Source of the DNA: Taudactylus pleione
Lineage: Eukaryota > Chordata > Amphibia > Anura > Myobatrachidae
Reading direction: 5' to 3'
DNA: 64,000 nt
NCBI GenBank assembly: GCA_031769625.1
Contig: JAUIMM010000088.1
Location: 8,313,501 to 8,377,500 of the forward strand
How positions within the stretch are numbered: position 1 is the stretch's first letter; every line of letters begins with the position of its first letter. Shown piece after piece: positions 56,232-64,000 of this stretch. The translations under genes and the position numbers were made by a program. Below the pieces are notes generated by a model. That model did not search any database, was not told where the DNA came from, and saw only the letters and a list, made by a program, of their open reading frames with translations.

Positions 56232-56283
56232 TGCAGCGGGATTACGGTATTGGTCGGCATATCATGTGGTCGGGCACTGGATC

Positions 56284-56503
56284 GTCTAGTGCACATGTTT
56301 TCAAACTTGGCCCTCAGGACCCCAAACAGTGCATGTTTTCCAGGTCTCCTCACAGCATCAGAAGTGAAATAATTAGCTCCACATGTGGATCTTTTAAAAT
56401 GTGTCACTGAGTAATGAATACACCTGTGCACCTGCTCGGTGATCTGGATAAAATGAACTGTGTGGGGTCCTGAGGATTGAGTTTGAGAATCACTGGCCTA
56501 GTG
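56284..56503. mobile_element. hAT MITE, 204 bp (Charlie-like ends)
   Basis: Element 56292-56495; ends TTTCAAACTTGGCCCTCAGG and GATTGAGTTTGAGAATCACTG are imperfect complements. Flanks GTCTAGTG and GCCTAGTG (one mismatch) form an 8-bp TSD. Confidence 0.85.
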
Positions 56504-57576
56504 TTGGCCCGTTGATGGGGGGGTCGCCGGTCGCATTGATGCGCACACACGTAGACTAGTGTGTAGGCACCCTTACTTTATAAAGAAACTTTATTTTAAA
56601 TTGCACTAATCTCTGCTCTCTACGCACTTTTCCAAAATGGCATTTTAAAGGGATATCACAGAGACAAAGTTGTAACTACCATGGGTGCAGAGAGTGCGGT
56701 TGCTATGGAGCCCGGAAAGTCTCCAGGGCCACCCTCCCCTGCAAACAGTCATGCCACAGAACAAAGATAGCTGCCACTTCCCCTACTGGAAGGAAAGGTC
56801 TGGACTGAGAGTGTGTGACCAGTGAAGGACTCAGGTGCTGACAATGCAAGGGCTGAACAGTTCTTCCTTCTTGTGATATTCTCTTGGGAGGCTTGGTTAC
56901 ATCATTGTTGAGTGCCACTGCAGTCACTGTGAAAAGGAGCCAGATGCCATCCAGCAAGAGCAAAGCCAGGTCCATAACAGCCACAAGGAGGATGCCGTAG
57001 CCAACAAGACCAAAGGAAATCAGGTAAGTGTGCTGGTGCTACCTGAAGGTAAAGTGTCAATGAGTTCTACTAGGTAGCAGTGAGCTGCAAAGGGGGCAGT
57101 GAGTGCTGTGTGGGGGTCAGTGAATGCTGCATGGCGGGCAGTGAGCGCTGAGAGGTGGGCTGTGAGGGGGGAGTGAATAATGCGAAGGGGGCAGTCAGAG
57201 CTGCAAGGGAGGCATTAAGCTGAGAGTGGATCAGTGAGTGCTATGTGAGTTACAGTGTGTGCTGCAAATGGATAAATGAGTGCTGTGAGGGGGTCAGTGT
57301 GATATGGAGGGTCACTAAAATGGTAGAAAAGAATACAGCGCTAGTAAAAATATGGAAATTATTTCCAAAATATGGAGCGCGTGATACCAACAATTTAATT
57401 ATTAATGATGGATAATAAGGTGCCAAGAAATTGTAAGGACCAGATTATCAATAAATTACAATTAGTTAATATTTTAATAAAAAGATAAAACATTGACACA
57501 GCAAAGGCATGCTTGAAATATCCTGAAACTCCCCGAAAGGTGGTGGAATGACAGGGTTTTCAGAGACTGAGGTGGA
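56504..57576. other. No recognised gene; low-complexity GTGAGTGCTG repeats
   Basis: 57060-57310 carries irregular GGGGGCAGTGAGTGCTG-type units (~25-30 bp). The block near 56670-56710 (CCATGGGTGCAGAGAGTGCG) resembles a dispersed repeat end. No credible ORF. Confidence 0.5.
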
Positions 57577-58620
57577 TCAGTGAGGAAGAATTTCTCTGAG
57601 GCACCTCACGGTGCAAGAGTGACCCCAAGATTGAACCTGAGGAAGCGTCCAACCAATATTCAGATTATTCTGCTGTAACCAGGGGAATCCGATGATAAGT
57701 TGGTTGGAGGCCTTCAGTATAACAAGAAAGGAGAAGGACTCAGAGAGGAGTATGACCACAGTGATATTCACTGGTAGAGTCTGCTGAGTGATGGCACCAC
57801 AAGGAATTAGACTACCATCTACTGTAGAAAGGTAGATTGGATTGGAGATGGGGGTCAAAGAGATTGCCAACTTCTTGGCCAATACTGCTGTCATGAAGTT
57901 TCCAGTTGCTCTGCAGTTGAGACGGGCAAGGATATATTCAGACCCCATAGGGTGTTTCAGAGCTGCATGAATGGCACAGTGTTGTTTCCAACTAAAGTGG
58001 GTAAACGCCCTAAACTGAGCATCCGCCATAAGTCAGGAGTGAGTGTTTCTCGACCATTTGGAGCAAGCCCCAAGAATATGGCCAGGACCGGCACACTTTT
58101 CTCAGCAACATCTTTCACGTTCTTCTGGGGTGAGACGAAAATGACCTACTTGCATGGATTCCTCTAAATTGGGAGATGGAGGCTGAAAGCATGGAGTAGG
58201 ATGAACCTTGGGATGCTCTACGCTACCCCTTTCCTGAGTTCTTTCACGAAAGCGGAGATCCAACCTGTTACTGAGGAATACCAGGTCGTCTAGACTGGTA
58301 GGTAACTCTTGAGCATCCAGTTCATCTGTAAATCTGTCTGAGAGACATTACCAAAAGACAGCTTCATTATTCCACTGGCGTATGTGAGACTTGACAAAGT
58401 CGCTATATGTCAAATACTGAAGAGGTAGTTCTTCCCGGTTCATCAAAGATCCATGAAATGAAGCTAAGAAGCTGTCATAGTCTGACAAAGTAGGATAAGA
58501 TATGTCCCACATCAGAGATGCCCATGCCAGGGCTTGCCCAGAGAGCAGCAAAATAATGTAGGTAATCTTGGTTTGTGCTGTAGGAAAGTTTCCATGTTGC
58601 AGTTCAAAGTGGATACTGGA
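57577..58620 (-). pseudogene. Ty3/gypsy (Sushi-type) gag-protease remnant
   Basis: On minus, gag-like sequence at 58348-58551 (GQALAWASLMW, SDYDSFLASF), a zinc-knuckle linker at ~58050-58170 (MQVGHFRLTPEERER, then GPGHILGACSK), then a retropepsin-like region at 57577-58029 (ATGNFMTAVLAKKL, LIIGFPWLQQNN). The expected Asp-Ser/Thr-Gly active site is eroded (NCRATG), stops interrupt the linker, and no RT, RNase H or integrase follows below 57577. No LTRs seen. The nearest known relatives by pattern are the Sushi-class elements from which vertebrate RTL genes derive, but the breaks argue for a dead copy. Confidence 0.75.
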
Positions 58621-59044
58621 TACTGCATTGGTTCAGAAATCCTCTGCATAATTTCACCATCAGAATATTATTGCGCTATTGTAGTAATTCAGTTTACTTA
58701 CTGGTTAGCAGCAAGTACTCTGATTGATATATCTTAAGATAAAGTGTGTTGTCATACAGAGAAGGTAGGTCAAGCCAGGATGTCGAAGGCCGATAGCTAG
58801 TTCTTACTTGATAAAGCAACTGTGGTGTGGCTTGGTTGGTCAGAGATACTTAAATTTAGTCCATTGGAGTTGAAGGTCCTGTAGGAATTCATGATTTGGC
58901 CCTGATTAGCTCATTGTTTCTCCTTTCTGCTAGCAAAATATTGGATAAATCCATCTTTTGGGCTATCTCCCTGCCAAATTCATTTCATCCAGTACAAACT
59001 GTCACGTCATTGGGAGTTTGTTGATTCAGGTAAGCACCACTGGA
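58621..59044. other. No recognised feature
   Basis: Probably degraded 5' flank of the gypsy remnant; nothing recognisable. Confidence 0.35.
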
Positions 59045-59310
59045 GCTAGCTGTATGGTTTGTATATTCTCCCTGTGCTTGCGTGGGTTTCCTCCGGGTAC
59101 TCCCGTTTCCTCCCACACTCCACAAATATATTGGTAGGCTAATTGGCTCCCAAAAAAATTAACCCTAGTGTGTGTGAGCATGTGGTAGGGAATATAGATT
59201 GTAAGGTCCACTGGGGCCGGGACTGATTTGAATGGTAAGATATTCTCTGTAAATCGCTGCGGTATATGTGTGCGCTATATAAATAACTGGTAATAATAAT
59301 TAAAATAATA
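59045..59310 (+). mobile_element. V-SINE-type SINE, head-truncated
   Basis: Starts in the central domain (GTTTGTATATTCTCCCTGTG) and runs to a TAAATAACTGGTAATAATAA tail. The tRNA-like head is missing, a common 5' truncation. Confidence 0.88.
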
Positions 59311-59728
59311 ATAATATGTGTAGGAGTGTAAACGAAGCTGAATGGCCTGACTATACATGTCCTCATGCACACCACTGGTAGTAGGAGATGCTGATGTAAC
59401 AGAATGATAAGGCACAGATACTTAGACTAGGTGTCGGCTTTCAAGATAGCCCATAGTAGTAATATTAGTGTACGGGTAAATCTGGAACAGACTGTAATAA
59501 TACACTGGAGCGGGGTGCCAGAAGCACAACTGGAGTAGGCTGTTGGAGATACTGGAATTGAGTGATATAGCACAATAGAAGCAGGCTGCAGGAACTTTAC
59601 AACTAGGTGTCAGGAACACAATTGAGGCAGGCTGCAGGAGTGTATCAGGACTGGAACAGGTGCAGAATGCTGTGAAGCAATTACTGAGCAGTTAAATGGA
59701 CAGGTGCAGAATGCTGTGAAGCAAATAC
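59311..59728. other. No recognised feature; short local duplication
   Basis: GGACAGGTGCAGAATGCTGT-type sequence occurs twice (59655-59685 and 59699-59727), a small tandem duplication. Otherwise nothing recognised. Confidence 0.5.
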
Positions 59729-59731
59729 TTA

Positions 59732-60568
59732 GGGCCGGATTCAACTAGTGGCGAAAAGGAGAGATCAGCAATATTTTCGCCTACTTACACAATGCGCGCT
59801 CCCGCTTTTCATCCAATTCAATTGTAAAACAGGCGAAAACGCATATGTGTTCGAATGCAGTGAATAGCGAAAAGGACAGGTTCTTTTGGGGAGATCAGTC
59901 TGTTCCCCCTAAAAAGCCTAACTGACCTGGGGAATCAATATAGAAGTTTATTAATAGCCCTAATAAAAGTATTTTGGGTTTTTAAATTGCGTCAAAGGGC
60001 TGTTATATGCATATTTGCTAAAGTGTGGATGAATGATAGAAAGCTTTTTTTTTTGGAGAAAATGAATTGTGATAGTTAATTTGGGGGTACATTAAAATGG
60101 GTCCTAGCATATGTATGTGTCTCTAAAGTGTATTAGAAAAATCATTTAAAAATACACCTTCTGCAGCCTTCTGCAACCCTAAAAACATCTGACCCATCCA
60201 TACAGCACCCCAAAATACCCGACCCAATACTTAAAACCCATTTTCAAACACTTTTAAAATTTTCACCCCAAAACTGACATGGGGGTTTTAAGATAATTTT
60301 TTGCGGCCTAATTAGTCATTAGGGGGGGTGCCCAAATGGTTCTGAACCAAGTCCCCCCCCCTTTTTGCACAGAAATAGGGATTTTGCACATCTTTTCTGC
60401 TGCCTTTGGGTGGAGAAACTTTTTGACCTGCTTTTGCCTATGGAGTTTTTGCACATGCGAAATCGTCCTGGAATTGAAGAGAGCGATACTTTGGAAAGTG
60501 GTGAAAACATTGCTTCGGTGAAAGTTTTTTGCCGATCATGACCTTTCGCCTCTAGTTGAATAAGGGCC
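59732..60568. mobile_element. Harbinger-type MITE with TTA TSD
   Basis: Starts GGGCCGGATTCAACTAG and ends CTCTAGTTGAATAAGGGCC; TTA at 59729-59731 and 60569-60571. No transposase frame. Confidence 0.9.
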
Positions 60569-60571
60569 TTA

Positions 60572-61639
60572 GCTGGTAACTGGAACAAGTTATAATGCTG
60601 TTCTGTGCAGTGCTTCGGGCAAATACACCACTCACAGCCAAGTCTATTATTTTTTACTATTGAGCTGCGATATTTCAATGGCTTGTATTGGTTTTTTTTA
60701 ACATGTGGCTTAGTAAATCCGGGAATTATATTGGTGTCAAAGAAAAGGATTCAATGTTTGCTCCAATGGACTTAATGCCATCTAATGCCATCTATTGGCA
60801 CCTAAAGTTGGATTTTTCATGTGATTTGCCATCGGTTTTACCTTTAGTATAATCATCAGGATATCACAGAAAACACCAAATTGACCAAAATCGGCGCTTG
60901 GTAAATTTTGCCCCTTAACACAGTATTCCCATGTATAGCCCCATTCCTTATCATTCGCACATCTCAATACAATTCAGCAGCGGCTTCTGCTCTCTTACCT
61001 GAGGGGGGCTGCCGCTAGCCTGGGTCCCCGCTCCTGCTCAATGATTCTGGCAGGCATCAGGACCGGCGCATGCGCGTGAGTGTCAGTGGCTCTGCGCATG
61101 CACATACATAACACCAGCTTCTTGGAGCTGCATAGTTTGCAGCCCCGAGATGCCCGTTAGGGCTGCCTGAAGGGCAGAGCAGATTACTTAGGTCATTAAG
61201 TTTGACACGCGCTCTCTGCTGGATGCAGCAGGACTGGCAGTCCCAGGGGCAGGAGACACCTCCCCCTGGGGCTGCCTGTCTTCAGTGTGACTGGCAGGTG
61301 GCGCTTCCAATGGGAAGCCACCTCCAGTCACAGTGAAGCCAGTGCAGTCATGGACTACACTGGATCACTGATGTGGATGATTTTACTGGGGGGGTTGCAG
61401 CCTCACAGCCCCTAGGTAAGATCTGCCACTGGTACACAGTCATTGCAAATATTTATTCCAATATGAATCAATCTCATTATACCTTTCTTGAATCTGCATT
61501 ATATGTATTAATCCTCATTTTTCCATCCTCGTTGTTTGTCTCTATTGTACACACATGTCCCAGAAACACTGAGACACCTGTCTAGTAATGCGCGGGTACT
61601 CTCTTCGATCGGATTACAGCAGCACCACAACAGGAGCAG
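60572..61639. other. No bounded gene; fragments of GC-rich repeats
   Basis: 60960-61430 is GC-rich and ends with GATCTGCCACTG, a CAGTGGC-type terminus; I could not find the other end or a TSD. A GGCGCATGCGCGTGAG block (NRF1-like) lies near 61065. No credible ORF. Confidence 0.4.
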
Positions 61640-62072
61640 CGGGGAACTAAGGGGACACCTGTCCCAGGCCCTGAGGTTCCAAGGGGCCCTGAGTCTGGAT
61701 GGTTACAAAACCAAAGCACTTGGGGACCACAGCACCAACTACCTAAATTTGAAAAAGGGACCACGCCGACCAGCACTTTACTAAGTAAAACAAAATAATA
61801 GTTACCTCTCCGGAGTCTGCTCGATTATCCACGTCCCCCCGAGGAAACATCACTTAGTGAACCACCGCATCCCCCCCAAGGAAATGTCACTTAGTGAACC
61901 ACCGCTGTGCATGTTTCACAGTAATCAGTGATGCCGAGGCAGCGTCATTACATGCGATGCTGTGATGCGCCGTCCCTTCTCTGTCCCTGTCACCACCCCC
62001 GCCACCAACGAGGAGCAGAAAGCAGAGAAGAGCAAGCACATAGCATGTGCAAGCAGCTGCCACATGGAATCG
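61640..62072 (-). repeat. Dispersed 0.4-kb repeat, copy 2 (inverted)
   Basis: Reverse-complement relative of 45458-45860. This copy has a local ~39-bp duplication near 61845-61910 (CACTTAGTGAACCACCGC twice). Confidence 0.85.
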
Positions 62073-62507
62073 GTATGTAGCGAGCGTCCATGATGATGGT
62101 TGCGATGGTCTTGACCATCGAGACCATCGGGCTTGCGACGGAGACCCTGCGGTAGGGTCTCGCTGCCGCAAGCCCTGGAGTGATTTTGGCTCTATCAGAG
62201 CCAAAATCACTCCCACTGACATCACTAGTGATGTCAGTGGGGCCGGCTTCAGACGGTAGGCGTTCCCATGGGAACGCCTCCGTCCGGCAGGCACGCCCCC
62301 GGCACGCCCACCAAAGGGGGCGTGCTGTCAATCAACATCGACAGCACGCCCCCTTTGGTGCGAGACCCGGAGCGACAGCTTGGCTGTCGCAGTCCGGGTC
62401 TCGCGCATGCGCACGACAGAGCTCCCTCCATCGTGCGCATGCGAAGTGGGGCAACATCGACCCGTTTGCGAGCGTCCTTTGCTCATGAACGGGTCTGAAT
62501 GACCCCC
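62066..62507. mobile_element. Harbinger-type MITE, left end truncated
   Basis: The right end GAACGGGTCTGAATGACCCCC and the internal GATGGTTGCGATGGTCTTGA and TCAATCAACATCGACAGC blocks match the GGGCCTGATTCAGA family; the left end is replaced by the 0.4-kb repeat. A 20-bp-armed GGGGGCGTGCTGTC hairpin is at ~62315-62355. Confidence 0.8.
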
Positions 62508-63355
62508 ATATTCCTAACTGATAGCCCCAGTGTGTTTTGACTGGTAGCTGATATTAATAGTATCTCCTATCATCAAATGTTACAAAAACTCAATTGTACC
62601 ATTAATTGGTTCGGAAAAAGATACTCATGTTGCCAGCATTCTACATCTGAGGTGAAAGCCGGTTATTATTATCTCAGGAATCCAATCTTTTTGTGCAGCA
62701 GCTTAAAGCTGTTATAAATTTAAAGATCGATTTCCTGGATTTATCTCTGTATAGTATGTTATCTTCAGTGATAATGCTAGTTAACGTTCAATCCTCCTAT
62801 GGTATACTAGCTCATATGGCTATATTTTGTAGATCTATATGAGGCCATATGCAGTTGTAATTATTTCATTAACACAGCGTTTTTTGCTATCTCAGAGTGG
62901 AAAGAGTCATTAGTATAACAACATTAAATGGACCCTCCCTCCGTGACATGTATACAGTATATGATGTGGTGTTAAAACTGAGGAAATGTCATCCTTTTGA
63001 AATCACTATAATATCAATAAGATCAGTTGTAATAGCAAACAACACGTGAAGCTTGTAAGTCCACGGAGATATCAGAGAGAAAGTGCAGGTGGCACTTCAG
63101 TAATGCCGATCCCGACATCAGAGGTGCGCTGCACGGAGACTGTTTGACACAGATTAGATATATGTGGCCTGGCTTCAGTATCATAAATACATCAGCACAA
63201 CATACACTCTGACATTTGTTAGCTAAAGTGCTATGCAAGCTAATCACTGCCGCATTTAATAGCAGATAGCACGGAGGGTCTATTTAACGTTGCGCGCCCT
63301 GGATGTCTTTCCTGATGTTTTATAGTCACCAGGGAAATGCAGCAGAAGGATCATC
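62508..63355. other. No recognised feature
   Basis: AT-rich, single-copy-looking DNA with no credible gene. Confidence 0.4.
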
Positions 63356-63357
63356 TT

Positions 63358-64000
63358 ACCGTGTTTCCCCGATAATAAGACACTGTCTTATTTTTTTTTT
63401 TGTTAAAAAAAACACCATAGGGCTTATTTTCGGGGTAGGTCTTATATTAATTAATATTGACAGCAGTTCCCCTTATGCAGGCCCCCTTGTAGAAGTGCCC
63501 CTTATGCAGCCCCCCCTTGCAGAAGTGCCCCTTATGCAGGCTACCCCCTTGCAGGCCCCCTTGTAGAAGTGCCCCTTATGCATGCCCCCCTAGCAGGCCC
63601 CCTTGTAGAAGTGCCGCTTATGCATGCCCCCCCTTGCAGGCCCCCTTGTAGAAGTGCCGCTTATGCATGCCCCCCCCTTGCAGGCCCCCTTGTAGAAGTG
63701 CCGCTTATGCAGCCCCCCCCCTGTAGCAGTGTCCCTTATTGCAGTGCACTTACCTGACTCGCCGCCGTCCGGGATATCGCTCTCACCTGCGCGCTGACTG
63801 GATCTAACATGATCCAGCAGGCGCAGCCGCACAGGATCCTCAGCGCACGGGTGATGTCATGATGTCACCCGCGCACTGCATGACTGGGAACGCTGGGCTC
63901 TGCAGCGTTCCCAGCTCAAAATGAGTTCAGGTAGGTCTCATTTTCGGGGTAGGGCTTAATTTGGACCGGGTTACAAAATTAAGGGTAGGTCTTATTTTCG
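63358..64000. mobile_element. MITE-like element with minisatellite, cut by the window edge
   Basis: Left end CCGTGTTTCCCCGATAATAA with GGCTTATTTTCGGGGTAGGT; the right end repeats GGGTAGGTCTTATTTTCG at the window edge. Inside are the minisatellite (63465-63725), a GGTGATGTCATGATGTCACC palindrome (~63850) and a GGGAACGCTG...CAGCGTTCCC stem (~63888-63913). A hAT-type family is likely from the end sequence; no TSD can be checked. Confidence 0.65.
63465..63725. repeat. Minisatellite (CCCCTTGTAGAAGTGCC type)
   Basis: Seven or so irregular units of ~28-48 bp with the core GGCCCCCTTGTAGAAGTGCC and CTTATGCA. Short open frames across it are artefacts. Confidence 0.92.

Overview
The window looks like a gene-poor, repeat-dense stretch of a vertebrate nuclear genome, most likely an anuran amphibian. 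That placement is an inference. It rests on the mix of PIF/Harbinger and hAT DNA transposons and their MITEs, tRNA-derived V-SINE-type copies, an L2-like LINE, a Sushi-type Ty3/gypsy remnant and a gamma-like (class I) endogenous retrovirus. I see no convincing host gene exon. Nearly everything recognisable is a mobile element or a tandem repeat, and many insertions can be bounded to the base by target-site duplications (TSDs).

Layout. 1-307: a fully palindromic MITE. About 1.6-11.7 kb, minus strand: a decayed endogenous retrovirus with a Pro-type primer-binding site, gag, an in-phase gag-UAG-pol junction, protease, RT, integrase and a truncated env. Two Harbinger-type MITEs have split it, a local inverted duplication replaces RNase H sequence, and no second LTR is visible. 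12-14.7 kb: a small MITE, then a GC-rich hAT-like composite with a minisatellite. 15.3-17.4 kb: an L2-like LINE split by a MITE. 18.6-22 kb: SINE copies, hAT and Harbinger MITEs, microsatellites.

22.85-40.56 kb is the clearest structure: one PIF/Harbinger element, about 5.8 kb once its insertions are subtracted, carrying its two usual convergent genes (Myb/SANT-like on plus, DDE transposase on minus). It has been swollen to 17.7 kb by a 0.8-kb MITE, a 4.3-kb hAT element that itself holds a 1.7-kb hAT element, a 6.2-kb hAT element with an uninterrupted 1030-aa transposase, and a 0.5-kb MITE. The two large hATs landed 14 bp apart in the last codons of the Myb-like gene. The 6.2-kb hAT has a homogeneous 12 x 160-bp array between its putative promoter and its transposase start.

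40.8-45.9 kb: an SINE split by a MITE, several hAT MITEs with exact 8-bp TSDs, and TTAGGG-like degenerate arrays. 46.03-51.34 kb: a 5.3-kb terminal-inverted-repeat element with TA at both ends, built of about 130-bp and 40-bp modules, with kilobase-scale inverted arms and four tRNA-like (A/B-box) segments. I do not recognise it; it is the best candidate here for something undescribed. 51.8-64 kb: further MITEs (one with a 49-bp minisatellite), a Sushi-type gag-protease remnant, an SINE, a second, inverted copy of a 0.4-kb repeat, and at the right edge a MITE-like element with another minisatellite.

A window-wide pattern is that GC-rich minisatellites mostly lie inside hAT or hAT-like elements. 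Positions are read by eye, and element ends without a TSD are approximate.
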